A DNA stretch of 64,000 nucleotides from Denitrobaculum sp965232285. GTDB taxonomy: Bacteria > Pseudomonadota > Alphaproteobacteria > Kiloniellales > Kiloniellaceae. The notes under the pieces were generated by a model. That model saw only the letters and a list, made by a program, of their open reading frames with translations, was not told the origin of the DNA and did no database searches. Below are positions 1-8,149 of this stretch, one piece after another; the stretch's first letter is position 1, and every line of letters starts with the position of its first letter. The translations under genes and the position numbers were made by a program. The DNA is taken from assembly GCA_965232285.1 (NCBI GenBank), contig CBDDPL010000004.1, forward strand, positions 2,356,001-2,420,000, given 5' to 3'.

Positions 1-38
1 CGGGCGTTGTCGGCGAAGCCCGAAAAGAGACTGGCGCT

Positions 39-353
39 CTAACTCGCCCCCAGGCGCGCCAGAATCTCGCCGGGAATGCCATAGTGCTTGATCGGCTGGT
101 CGTGTTTGGCGAAGCCGCTGAGTTCGCGCTGAATGAAATAGCCGTAGACCGCATCGGAGGCGGCCTGTAGCGCCGCCGGGCGCGCCTCATCGTCCTTCGC
201 CAGCGCGCGCAGCGCTTTGAGAGTCCGTTCCACCTGTTCGCCCGCACGGCCGAGCGCGGCCGCCTTTTCGCCGGCGATCTCGTAGTCGAGAACGCTCGCG
301 CCGGTTTCGACACTCAATCCCGGCGCCAGGTTCCGTGGCAGGCGCAGCGACAT
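39..353 (-). CDS. Small DUF6665-like protein
   Basis: A 104-residue soluble protein with no signal peptide or membrane segment. It begins MSLRLPRNLAPGL and is mostly helical and alanine-rich, with a central stretch around residues 25-75 (AGEKAAALGRAGEQVERT) that resembles the small alphaproteobacterial family DUF6665. No function is known for that family and no catalytic motif is visible. The gene stands alone: the first 38 bases of the window hold no clear coding sequence, and the region upstream of its start faces the sulfhydrylase gene. GC content and codon use match the neighbours, so it looks like an ordinary resident gene. The family assignment is from remembered similarity and is moderate in certainty. 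Confidence 0.6.
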   Translation of the reverse strand: MSLRLPRNLAPGLSVETGASVLDYEIAGEKAAALGRAGEQVERTLKALRALAKDDEARPAALQAASDAVYGYFIQRELSGFAKHDQPIKHYGIPGEILARLGAS

Positions 354-383
354 ATCTCCATCCCGTTCCGCTGGTCTCAGCTT

Positions 384-521
384 TTGGTAACCAGCCTGAG
401 CGGAGATGACAAGCAGCTTGGCCTGATCTTGATCCAGCTTGACAAAAACCTACCGAAAGCGTTGGATGACCGAAGCGCCGATTTGAAGCACAGCTTGCGG
501 GCGCTCTACAAATCCGGCTAA
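384..521 (+). CDS. Possible small ORF or 3' gene remnant ahead of a terminator
   Basis: A 45-codon frame opening at a TTG and ending TAA at 519-521. Its C-terminal part (LGLILIQLDKNLPKALDD) is amphipathic and protein-like. A strong intrinsic terminator follows on the same strand 16 bases after the stop, as expected at the end of a real transcript. Against it: there is no ATG, no ribosome binding site is seen, and the frame stays open further upstream as antisense to the DUF6665-like gene. It may be a small gene or the tail of a decayed one. Confidence 0.3.
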   Translation: MVTSLSGDDKQLGLILIQLDKNLPKALDDRSADLKHSLRALYKSG

Positions 522-536
522 AGCGAGCGGATTCGA

Positions 537-573
537 CCGCCCAGCTATAGCTGCGGCGGTTTTTTGTTTTTTC
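537..573 (+). terminator. Rho-independent terminator
   Basis: A 5-bp GC arm CCGCC (537-541) pairs with GGCGG (555-559). An inner AGC-TATA-GCT hairpin lies between them, and the stem is followed directly by TTTTTTGTTTTTT. It reads on the plus strand and lies between the short open frame ending at 521 and the sulfhydrylase gene. Confidence 0.75.
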
Positions 574-685
574 TGTGCGGGTGCGCCGGCTTAATGGCAA
601 TGCCTCCCGCCACCGTTATTCCAAGGTGCCTTCTCGGTCGGCGAGAGACCATGAGGCCAAGAAAAAGATTGAAGGGACGAACAGC

Positions 686-2002
686 ATGACCGTTAAGTCG
701 CAAAACCCCGAGACCCTGGCCCTGCACGCCGGCTACCGCAGCGATCCGGATACCGGTGCGGTCGCCGTGCCGATCTACCAGACCACCTCCTATCAGTTTC
801 AGGGCGCCGAGCATGCGGCCAACCTCTTCGCGCTGAAGGAACTGGGCAACATCTACACCCGCATCATGAACCCGACCTGCGCGGTTCTGGAGGAACGGGT
901 GACGGCCCTGGAAGGCGGCGTCGCGGCGCTCGCGGTCAGTTCCGGCCAGGCGGCCTCGGCCATGGCGATCCAGAACATCGCGAAGGCCGGCGATAACGTG
1001 GTCAGCTCCACTGATCTCTACGGCGGGACCTGGAACCTTTTCGCCAACACCCTCAGCAACATGGGCATCGAGGTGCGCTTCGTGGATCCGGCCGATCCGG
1101 AGAACTTCCGCCGCGCGACCGACGACAAAACCCGCGCCTACTACGCCGAGACTCTGCCCAACCCCAAGCTGACGGTCTTCCCGATCCGTGAGGTCGCGGA
1201 CATCGGCAACGAACTGGGCGTGCCCCTGATCGTGGACAACACGGCGGCGCCCGTCCTCTGCAAGCCACTCGCTCACGGCGCCAGCATCGTGGTCTATTCG
1301 ACCACCAAGTACATCGGCGGCCACGGCACCTCCATCGGCGGCCTGATCGTCGACGGAGGCACCTTCGACTGGGAGGGCAACGCCGCACGCTTCCCGCTGC
1401 TCAACGAGCCGGACCCCAGCTATCACGGCGCGGTCTGGACCGAAGCGGTCAAGCCCCTGGGCCCGATCGCCTACATCATCAAGGCCCGGGTGACCCTGCT
1501 GCGCGACCTGGGTTCGGCTATGAGCCCCTTCAACGCCTTCCAGTTCATCCAGGGCCTGGAGACCCTGCCCCTGCGCATGCGCGAGCACTGCGCCAACGCG
1601 GACAAGGTCGCGGCCTTCCTGAGCAACCATCCGGCGGTCACCAGGGTCATCCACCCGAGCCTCTTCGACGGCGAGCAGAAACGCCGGGCAGAGATCTATC
1701 TGGGCGGCAAGAACGGCGCGCTCATGGGCTTCGAACTGAAAGACGGCAAGGAAGCCGGGCGGCAGTTCATCGATGCGCTGAAGCTCTTCTATCACGTCGC
1801 CAACATCGGCGACGCGCGCAGCCTGGCGATCCACCCGGCCACCACGACCCATTCGCAGCTCTCGCCCGAAGAGCAGCTCGCCAGCGGTGTCTCTGACGGC
1901 TACGTGCGGCTCTCCATCGGCATCGAGCACATCGACGACATCATCGCCGATCTCGACCAGGCCCTGGGGTCGCTCGGCGAGTCCGCGGCGGCGGCTGAGT
2001 AA
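686..2002 (+). CDS. metY: O-acetylhomoserine sulfhydrylase (PLP-dependent)
   Basis: A 438-residue enzyme of the Cys/Met metabolism PLP family. It should convert O-acetylhomoserine and sulfide to homocysteine in cytoplasmic methionine synthesis. Seen: the N-terminal LALHAGYRSDPDTGAVAVPI block, the YTRIMNPT substrate and dimer loop near residue 55, the SSGQAA motif, and the PLP lysine in VVYSTTKYIGGHGTS. Length fits the roughly 430-residue sulfhydrylase class rather than the roughly 390-residue cystathionine synthases. The ATG at 686 is chosen because GAAGGGA lies about 10 bases upstream and the family starts here; the frame is open further upstream (to 575) with no family similarity. It appears monocistronic, with hemB 138 bases downstream. 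The exact acyl substrate (acetyl or succinyl) cannot be settled by eye. Confidence 0.93.
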   Translation: MTVKSQNPETLALHAGYRSDPDTGAVAVPIYQTTSYQFQGAEHAANLFALKELGNIYTRIMNPTCAVLEERVTALEGGVAALAVSSGQAASAMAIQNIAKAGDNVVSSTDLYGGTWNLFANTLSNMGIEVRFVDPADPENFRRATDDKTRAYYAETLPNPKLTVFPIREVADIGNELGVPLIVDNTAAPVLCKPLAHGASIVVYSTTKYIGGHGTSIGGLIVDGGTFDWEGNAARFPLLNEPDPSYHGAVWTEAVKPLGPIAYIIKARVTLLRDLGSAMSPFNAFQFIQGLETLPLRMREHCANADKVAAFLSNHPAVTRVIHPSLFDGEQKRRAEIYLGGKNGALMGFELKDGKEAGRQFIDALKLFYHVANIGDARSLAIHPATTTHSQLSPEEQLASGVSDGYVRLSIGIEHIDDIIADLDQALGSLGESAAAAE

Positions 2003-2140
2003 CGATCCGAAGTAGACAGCGAGGGAGGCGCGGTCTCGGCTGTGCCTCCCTCGAAGCTTGTTGCCAGGGAACCTCGGCCTTACAGTGGGGCAACAGCGAT
2101 TGAGAACGGCGGCGTCCGCGCCGCCGCGAATGGAAAAGCC

Positions 2141-3178
2141 ATGGCCAGCCAAAGAAGCGAACTGAACCCTTACCTGCGCAAGCCCAGCGTCCTGGGCGGC
2201 TATCCCCAGATCCGCATGCGGCGCAACCGCACCGACGCCTGGAGCCGCAGCATGGTCGCGGAGAACCGCCTCGGCCCGCAGGACTTCATCTGGCCCCTCT
2301 TCGTCCAGGAGCCCAACGGCACCAGCGGCATCTCCGCCATGCCCGGCGTGCTGCGCTACGGGCTCGACACCGTCGTGGATGCCGTGGCCAAGGCCGCGGA
2401 ACTTAAAATCCCGGCCATCGCCGTCTTCCCTTACGTGGATGAATCCCTCAAGACCCAGGACTGCGCCGAGGCCTTCAATCCGGAGAATATCGTCTGCCGC
2501 GCCGTGCGCCTGATCAAGGAACAGGTGCCGGAGGTCGGCATCCTCTGCGACGTGGCGCTGGATCCCTTCAATTCCCTGGGTCACGACGGCCTGGTGCAGG
2601 ACGGCCGCATTCTCAACGACGAGTCCGTCGAGGCGCTTTGTAAACAGGCCCTGGTCCAGGCCGAGGCCGGCTGCGACATACTGGGGCCGTCGGACATGAT
2701 GGACGGCCGGGTCGGCGCGATCCGCCGGGCGCTGGACGACGCCGGCTACCAGGACGCCAAGATCATGGCCTATTCCGCCAAGTACGCCAGCGCCTTCTAC
2801 GGCCCTTTCCGCGAAGCCGTGGGCGCCGACGGCGCCCTGACCGGCGACAAGAAGACCTATCAACTCGACTTCGCCAACTCCGACGAGGCGCTGCGCGAGG
2901 TGGCGCTGGACCTGGACGAGGGCGCCGACATGGTGATGGTCAAGCCCGGCCTGCCCTACCTGGACATCATCAGGCGGGTCAAAGACCGCTTCGGCGTGCC
3001 GACCATGGCCTATCAGGTCAGCGGCGAATACGCCATGATGAAGGCCGCCGCCGCCAACGGCTGGCTGGACAATGACAAAGTCGTCTATGAAAGCCTGATG
3101 GCCTTCAAGCGTGCGGGCGCAGATGCGGTGCTGACTTACTCGGCCATCGAGATGTCAGAAATGCTGAAGGCAGGATAA
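2141..3178 (+). CDS. hemB: Delta-aminolevulinic acid dehydratase (porphobilinogen synthase)
   Basis: A 345-residue cytoplasmic enzyme that condenses two 5-aminolevulinate molecules to porphobilinogen in tetrapyrrole synthesis. Both Schiff-base lysines are visible, in AYSAKYASAFYGPFR and in MVMVKPGLPYLD. The segment that carries the zinc cysteines in E. coli-type enzymes reads CDVALDPFNSLGHDG here. It keeps the aspartates but lacks the cysteine triad, so this is the magnesium- or potassium-dependent type common in alphaproteobacteria. The ATG at 2141 gives the family N-terminus (arginine-rich RMRRNRTDAWSR); an earlier in-frame start at 2042 would add 33 unconserved residues. No strong ribosome binding site is seen, so the start is the least certain part. 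A degenerate copy of its 3' end lies at 3818-3880. Confidence 0.95.
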   Translation: MASQRSELNPYLRKPSVLGGYPQIRMRRNRTDAWSRSMVAENRLGPQDFIWPLFVQEPNGTSGISAMPGVLRYGLDTVVDAVAKAAELKIPAIAVFPYVDESLKTQDCAEAFNPENIVCRAVRLIKEQVPEVGILCDVALDPFNSLGHDGLVQDGRILNDESVEALCKQALVQAEAGCDILGPSDMMDGRVGAIRRALDDAGYQDAKIMAYSAKYASAFYGPFREAVGADGALTGDKKTYQLDFANSDEALREVALDLDEGADMVMVKPGLPYLDIIRRVKDRFGVPTMAYQVSGEYAMMKAAAANGWLDNDKVVYESLMAFKRAGADAVLTYSAIEMSEMLKAG

Positions 3179-3214
3179 CGTTCCAGGTCCGCTCCTTCAG
3201 AGCGTTATGGCTCG

Positions 3215-3676
3215 TCACTCTGTCCGCGCCGCCTGCCGCTCCTGGTAGAGTTTCAGAAAATCCTCCGGGACTTTCAGCACGTTCTCGTCGTCGTGATCGA
3301 TCATCTGGCAGGTGCAGGTTTTATTGTATTGCTTTTTCTTCCTGAGACAGGCGCGGAGTGCCCCGAACTCCGCGTAGGACCAGTCACGGCTACCGAACGA
3401 ATCCCAACTCCAGTAACTCACGGTAAGCGTCTCCTTGTCCCAGGTCAGGCAGGATGTAAAGGCCTTGTGCGCATATCCACGAAGACCCTCACGATAGCTG
3501 TTCTTATCGCCCTCCTTTTCACTCATATGGTTTGGTGCCGAACCAATCTCTTCCTCAAGCATCTGCCCCATAAGCACTTCATAATAATGCTCTTTCGCCG
3601 ATTTTTCCTCTGCCACAGCCGCTGCTGAAAAAACGCACAGACTCAAAGTGACAGCGATCTTCACAATCAAACGCAT
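3215..3676 (-). CDS. Secreted hypothetical protein, lower GC
   Basis: 153 residues with a clear Sec signal peptide (MRLIVKIAVTLSLCVFSAAAVAEE; cleavage expected after AVA). The mature part is charged and holds four cysteines, two of them in the CTCQMIDHD stretch near the C-terminus, so disulfides are likely in the periplasm. I recognise no family. GC is visibly lower than in hemB and in the SDR gene on either side. The gene sits between the intact hemB and a duplicated hemB tail, which suggests it arrived with a rearrangement. A GGGGGC-like ribosome binding site precedes the ATG. Confidence 0.65.
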   Translation of the reverse strand: MRLIVKIAVTLSLCVFSAAAVAEEKSAKEHYYEVLMGQMLEEEIGSAPNHMSEKEGDKNSYREGLRGYAHKAFTSCLTWDKETLTVSYWSWDSFGSRDWSYAEFGALRACLRKKKQYNKTCTCQMIDHDDENVLKVPEDFLKLYQERQAARTE

Positions 3677-3817
3677 TCAAAGCCCCCAAGGATAAATCCA
3701 TTCATCGCTGAGGGCATTGAAGCACGACTTAAGGTCGAAAATAAATAGATATCTAAAAATTGGTTGAATAAGAAGCCATAGATATCACCCGTCTTTAAGC
3801 CGATAAAATTCGATGAC

Positions 3818-3880
3818 GGCACAGACTCGATGCGCACCTACTCGGCCATCGAAATGGTGGAAATGCTGCAGACGGGCTGA
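3818..3880 (+). pseudogene. Duplicated remnant of the hemB 3' end
   Basis: This 63-base stretch ends in TGA and encodes MRTYSAIEMVEMLQTG. The true hemB ends VLTYSAIEMSEMLKAG at 3178. By eye about three quarters of the bases match, including the run TACTCGGCCATCGA, and many changes fall at codon third positions. The upstream part does not continue as hemB, so it is a fragment. It lies on the far side of the lower-GC gene at 3215-3676, with AT-rich sequence between 3700 and 3800. Confidence 0.75.
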
Positions 3881-3896
3881 GAAGGCCGGCGGCCCT

Positions 3897-4682
3897 TTAT
3901 GACATGATCAGTCCGCCATCGACGTTGATGGTCTGGCCGGTGATGTAGGCCGCGTCGTCGCTGGCCAGAAAGGCGACGAGAGCCGCAACGTCGGCCCCGC
4001 TTCCCGGGCGCTTCATGGGAACATTGTTCTCGACCCAGGAGGCCATCAGTTCGCCTTCGCCGTAGTCTCCCAGCATCTCCCCCCAGACCTTGTCGTTATA
4101 GGCCCACATATCGGTCTCGATGATCCCGGGACAGGTCGCGTTCACGGTAATGCCTTCCAGGGCCACTTCCTTCGCGAGACTCTGGGTCAGGCCCATCACA
4201 CCGAACTTCGAAGCGGCATAGTGCGGCGTATAGATAAAACCGTCGCGCGCCTGACCGGAGGCCGTATTGATCAGCCGCCCGCCCTTGCCCGCGGCGCGCA
4301 TGCGGGCAAGGGCTTCCTGACAGCAAAGGAACACGCCCTTGGTATTGACCTCCATGGTCGCATCCCAGTCGCGCTCGCTGAGATCTTCCACCTTGGAAAT
4401 GGTAATGATACCCGCGTTCTGAACCGAGACATCGACCGGCCCAAAAGCTTCATCGGCCGCATCGTAGAGCGCGGTCACCGCGCCCTTATCGGTGACGTCG
4501 CAAATCACGCCCAGCGCCGGAAATCCCTCGTCCTGCAACTGTTTGGCCGCGTCCTGCACCTGCGCTTCCACGGAAGCGACCACCAGCTTCGCGCCCTCCT
4601 CGCCAAAACGGCGGGCGATCGCCAAGCCGATTCCTTTGTTGCCCCCTGTGACGACAACCGTCTTGTCTTCAAACCGCTTCAT
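3897..4682 (-). CDS. SDR-family NAD(P)-dependent polyol/sugar dehydrogenase
   Basis: A 261-residue classical short-chain dehydrogenase. Seen: the nucleotide-binding TGGNKGIG at residues 13-20, the D of CDVTD near 62, NAG near 90, the catalytic Ser in NTASG, and Tyr/Lys in YAASK. The family ending NVDGG is present. It resembles sorbitol, xylitol and acetoin-type dehydrogenases. It is the last gene of the minus-strand sugar arm and overlaps the SorC regulator gene by 14 bases, so the two are probably translated together. The likely role is oxidation of a sugar alcohol, or reduction of a ketose, ahead of the FGGY kinase and transketolase. The substrate cannot be read from the sequence. Confidence 0.85.
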   Translation of the reverse strand: MKRFEDKTVVVTGGNKGIGLAIARRFGEEGAKLVVASVEAQVQDAAKQLQDEGFPALGVICDVTDKGAVTALYDAADEAFGPVDVSVQNAGIITISKVEDLSERDWDATMEVNTKGVFLCCQEALARMRAAGKGGRLINTASGQARDGFIYTPHYAASKFGVMGLTQSLAKEVALEGITVNATCPGIIETDMWAYNDKVWGEMLGDYGEGELMASWVENNVPMKRPGSGADVAALVAFLASDDAAYITGQTINVDGGLIMS

Positions 4683-5661
4683 CTTGAACCAACCTTGGCT
4701 TGTTGTCCGCGGCGACCGTCAGGTCGGCGGCAGTGAATTTGTCGGTGATCAGCAGGTCGATCACACCGGTGCGCAGCGCGCCGCGGATCGCATCGATCTT
4801 GCTGGGGCCACCAGCCAGTGCGACAACGCGGTCGACCTGCGCCAGCTCCTCGCGCGAGATTCCAATCACACGGTCGCTGAGCGGCGTCTTCACCGGCTGG
4901 CCCTCGTCGTCGTAGAAGCAAAGGCTGAACTCACCCACGCCGCCTGCTTCCGTGACCGCCTCGAGTTCGTTGGAGGCAAAGATGTTGCCGCTGCGCGCCA
5001 GCATCGATGACGGTTCGACGCCTCCGATCCCCATCACGGCGAGCGTGATCTTGGGGAAGAGATCCATTGTCTCGCGAACGTAGGGATCCCCCAGCATCAC
5101 CAGTTTTGCCTCGCGGGACTGTGCCACCCCCTGCGCTGCGAGCAAACGCGGCTCCGCGCCGGTCAGGCGCGCGAAACGGGTGATGAGCTGCGTGGCGTGG
5201 GTCTGAACCGCCGGATTGCCCATTCCGCCCAGGGTCTGCACGATGTACTTCGCCTTACTGGATTTCGCAGGATGGATGTTCTCGACCATCTTCAGGATGG
5301 TCTCGCTCCAGCTCGAGACGCCGATGACTTCCTGCGATTGCAGTGTGGTTTCGAGAAAATGCGCCGCCGCCTCGCCGATGCGCGCCATAATGGCGCCATC
5401 GCGGTTCTCACTGCACTCCACCACGATGGCTTCCGACAGGCCGTATTCCGCCCGCAGGCGCGTTTCGAGTTCCGTATAGGTCCCGGAAGGCGGCACGACA
5501 GTGGTCCGCACGATCTCTTCCTGCTGCGCCTTCTTGAGCATCCGCGACACGGTGGCCTGTGAGATACGCAGGTGCCGGGCGATCTCGGTCTGATGCCGCC
5601 CTTCGAGATGGTACATCTGCGCCACACGGGCTATCAGGCGGAGTTCATTCAGTCGCGTCAT
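4669..5661 (-). CDS. SorC/DeoR-type sugar-binding transcriptional regulator
   Basis: 330 residues. The N-terminal helix-turn-helix covers about residues 15-50 (YHLEGRHQTEIARHLRISQATVSRMLKKA). A C-terminal sugar-phosphate-binding domain follows, with QTLGGMGNP and a closing VALAGGPSKIDAIRGAL segment typical of SorC regulators. Start: the ATG at 5661 (MTRLNELRLIARVAQMY) matches the family, while an upstream in-frame start would add 67 arginine-rich residues without similarity. It lies 31 bases after the kinase stop and overlaps the following SDR start. By position it should control both divergent arms, binding in 8965-9110, with a phosphorylated pathway intermediate as effector; this is inference. 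Confidence 0.9.
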   Translation of the reverse strand: MTRLNELRLIARVAQMYHLEGRHQTEIARHLRISQATVSRMLKKAQQEEIVRTTVVPPSGTYTELETRLRAEYGLSEAIVVECSENRDGAIMARIGEAAAHFLETTLQSQEVIGVSSWSETILKMVENIHPAKSSKAKYIVQTLGGMGNPAVQTHATQLITRFARLTGAEPRLLAAQGVAQSREAKLVMLGDPYVRETMDLFPKITLAVMGIGGVEPSSMLARSGNIFASNELEAVTEAGGVGEFSLCFYDDEGQPVKTPLSDRVIGISREELAQVDRVVALAGGPSKIDAIRGALRTGVIDLLITDKFTAADLTVAADNKPRLVQDEAV

Positions 5662-5692
5662 ACGGCAGTTTCCTTTTGATCCACTAACCGCT

Positions 5693-7153
5693 TTATGACA
5701 GCAAACTGCGGCGAACAGAACTCTTCCATTGCGCGAGCGTATCCCTGGTTTCGTGACTTTGCGGCTCGGGCTCCACGACATGCGCAGCCGAAAGAACGGA
5801 CTTAAGGGCCTCCTGGTCCGCCCAGACCTCCGTCGCCAGCCCGGCGAGGAATCCGGCGCCAAGCGCGGAGGCTTCAGCGGCGTCCCGGATGGTCACCGGG
5901 CGCTCCAGAAAATTCGCGACCAGTTGCATCAGAAAGGCATTGCGGGTCGGCCCGCCGTCGACGAAGAGCGCGCCGATCGCGGCGCTGTCGCCCATGGCGT
6001 CGAAGACGTCTCGGACCTGAAGGGCCATGCTCTCGGCCGCAGCGCGGGCGATATGGGCCGGGCCATGCCCGAACGACAGCCCTGATACCAAACCGCGCGC
6101 CTCTGTGCTCCAGTGCGGCGCACCCAGCCCGACGTGCGCGGGGACCAGCGAGACCCTATTGCTGCCGGGAACGGTCTCGGCCAGTGCCATCAGCTCATCG
6201 ACGCCGGCGAGCCCCAGTAAATCCGCCGTCCAGGGAAAGACCGAGGCGCTCACCAGGATATTGCCCTCGAAGGCATAGGTGGGCTTCCCGGACAGCGACC
6301 AGGCGACGGTTGTGGTCAGACCGTCCGGCGGCGCCGCAAAGGCGGGAAGCGTCGCCATGATCGAGGAACCGGTGCCGAAGGTCACCTTGCCATCGCCGGC
6401 TTCGAAGGCTCCCTGTGCAAAGAGCGCGGCGTGGGAATCTCCGACCGCGGCGGCAATCGGCAGGCCGTCGGGCAGGCCCTGCAGATTCCGGCTGCGCGCG
6501 AAGACACCGGAGCTGTCCCGGACAGTGGGCAAAAACCCGGCGTCGATTCCAAATAACTCCAGGAGCGTTTCGTCCCAGGACAGATTTTCGATGTTGAGAA
6601 GCTGCGTCCGAGCGGCATTTGAGCTGTCGGTTGCATGAACCTCGCCGCCGGAGAGATTCCAGATCAGCCAGGAATCCACCGTGCCAAGGCAAAGGTCCTG
6701 CGGCCCCCTCCCCTGCGCGCAGTTTTCGATCAGCCAGGTCAGCTTGGTCGCCGGAAACATCGGATCGAGCGGCAGGCCGGTGCGGGCCAGGACCTCGGCC
6801 CCGTGTCCTGCGGCGGCGATCCGGGCGCAGGCATCCGCCGTGCGTCTGCACTGCCAGGAGATCACCGGACCGAGCGGCGCGCCGCTCTTGCGATCCCACG
6901 CCACTACGGATTCACGCTGGTTGGATATCCCGATGGCTTCGATCTCGACATCCGCGGCCGCATCCAGGCAGTCTTGGATCGCCTTGAGTTGGCTGGACCA
7001 GATATCCTGGGCGTCCTGTTCGACCCAAGCCTCGCGCGGATGCGAAATTCCGACCGGCGCGGATCCCCTCGCCAGGATCTCTCCTTGCTCCGAAATCAGA
7101 ATGGCTTTGCTGTTGGTGGTGCCTTGATCGATGGCGAGAACTGCTTTGGCCAC
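5693..7153 (-). CDS. FGGY-family carbohydrate kinase (glycerol-kinase-like subgroup)
   Basis: A 486-residue two-domain actin-fold kinase. Seen: the N-terminal phosphate loop AIDQGTTNSKAIL (residues 7-19), WVEQD, GISNQRES, WQCRRTADA, SSNAARTQLLNI, and the catalytic-aspartate region AAVGDSHAALFAQGA followed by GTGSS. The C-terminal adenosine motif DGGPTRNAFLMQ is present. The WQCRRT and DSSNAARTQL blocks resemble glycerol kinase more than xylulokinase, so the substrate may be a short polyol or ketose. It lies 36 bases after the transketolase C-half and 31 before the regulator, in one operon. Together with the transketolase it implies phosphorylation of a ketose that is then cleaved by two-carbon transfer. 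Confidence 0.9.
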   Translation of the reverse strand: MAKAVLAIDQGTTNSKAILISEQGEILARGSAPVGISHPREAWVEQDAQDIWSSQLKAIQDCLDAAADVEIEAIGISNQRESVVAWDRKSGAPLGPVISWQCRRTADACARIAAAGHGAEVLARTGLPLDPMFPATKLTWLIENCAQGRGPQDLCLGTVDSWLIWNLSGGEVHATDSSNAARTQLLNIENLSWDETLLELFGIDAGFLPTVRDSSGVFARSRNLQGLPDGLPIAAAVGDSHAALFAQGAFEAGDGKVTFGTGSSIMATLPAFAAPPDGLTTTVAWSLSGKPTYAFEGNILVSASVFPWTADLLGLAGVDELMALAETVPGSNRVSLVPAHVGLGAPHWSTEARGLVSGLSFGHGPAHIARAAAESMALQVRDVFDAMGDSAAIGALFVDGGPTRNAFLMQLVANFLERPVTIRDAAEASALGAGFLAGLATEVWADQEALKSVLSAAHVVEPEPQSHETRDTLAQWKSSVRRSLLS

Positions 7154-7189
7154 TGGCTTTATCCTTGGCTGGCTCTTCCTTGGCTGGCG

Positions 7190-8149
7190 TCACCCTTTGC
7201 GTGCGATCAACGCCTCGGCGCTTTCGGCAATAGCTTGCGGCGACATGCCGAACTCATCCAGCAGGAAGTTGGCGGAACCGGTCGGCGCGAAAATCCCCGG
7301 CACCCCCAATCGTTTCATCGGTACCGGAGCCTCGTCGACAACAACCTCGGCAACAGCGGATCCGAGACCGCCGAAGACCGTATGCTCCTCGCAGGTCAGA
7401 ATGGCGCCGGTCTCCTGCGCCGCCGTCACGATGGCCTCCGCATCGATCGGCCGGACCGTGGCCATGTTGAGAACCCGTGCCGAGATCCCGCGCTGATCGA
7501 GCAACGCAGCCGCCGCCACGGCGCGGTGAGTCAGCGTGCCGTTCGCGATCAGGGTGACATCCCTGCCGTCGCGCAACAGATTGGCCTTACCGAGTTCGAA
7601 GACATGACCTTCCGGCAGCAGGTCCGGCACGCCGACCCGGCTCAAGCGAAGAAAGCTCGGGCCGTCATAGCTCTTCGCCCAGGCCACTGCCGCGGCCGTT
7701 TCGATCCGGTCCGCAGGCGCGACCACCGGCAGGTTCGGCAGAGCCCGCATCCAGGCAAAATCCTCGATGGAATGGTGCGTCGCGCCCAATTCGCCGTAGG
7801 CCATACCGGCGCTGATCCCCACCAGTTTGACGTTGGCGTCGGAGTAAGCGACGTCCGCCTTGATCTGTTCCAGGGCGCGCCCGGTCAAAAAACAGGCCGC
7901 AGCGCAAACGAAGGGGATCTTCCCGCCATTCGCCAGACCGGCGCCCACACCGACCATGTTCTGTTCGGCAATACCGACGTTGATCAGCCGGTCCGGCCAA
8001 CGCGCGCGAAATCCCGAAAGTTTCGACGAGCCGACGGAATCGTTGCAGACCGCAACCACGTCCCGGTCCTCGGCCCCGAGGCGTTCGAGCGTCGCGACGA
8101 AGGCATCCCGGCAGTCGTGGAGTTCGGCACTTACGACCGGCGCGTTCAT
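7190..8149 (-). CDS. Transketolase, C-terminal half (separate subunit)
   Basis: A 319-residue subunit holding the pyrimidine-binding and C-terminal domains of transketolase. Seen: GIAEQNMVGVGAGLA (catalytic Glu that activates thiamine diphosphate), YGELGATHHSIEDFAWMRALP with the conserved HH, LRLSR, and TCEEHTVFGGLGSAVAE. Split transketolases of this size occur in pentose, apulose and polyol catabolic clusters. The start overlaps the stop of the N-half gene by 4 bases (ATGA), giving coupled translation and equal amounts of the two subunits. Its role here is probably to cleave the phosphorylated ketose made by the FGGY kinase. Confidence 0.93.
   Translation of the reverse strand: MNAPVVSAELHDCRDAFVATLERLGAEDRDVVAVCNDSVGSSKLSGFRARWPDRLINVGIAEQNMVGVGAGLANGGKIPFVCAAACFLTGRALEQIKADVAYSDANVKLVGISAGMAYGELGATHHSIEDFAWMRALPNLPVVAPADRIETAAAVAWAKSYDGPSFLRLSRVGVPDLLPEGHVFELGKANLLRDGRDVTLIANGTLTHRAVAAAALLDQRGISARVLNMATVRPIDAEAIVTAAQETGAILTCEEHTVFGGLGSAVAEVVVDEAPVPMKRLGVPGIFAPTGSANFLLDEFGMSPQAIAESAEALIARKG

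Noticed and set aside
545..2863. A 772-residue open frame antisense to the sulfhydrylase and hemB genes
   Set aside because: It is the complement of two certain genes. High GC removes stop codons, the product has no recognisable family, and no ribosome binding site is present.
3215..3880. An integrative element using hemB as attachment site
   Set aside because: There is no integrase or second boundary gene; only the duplicated tail is supported.
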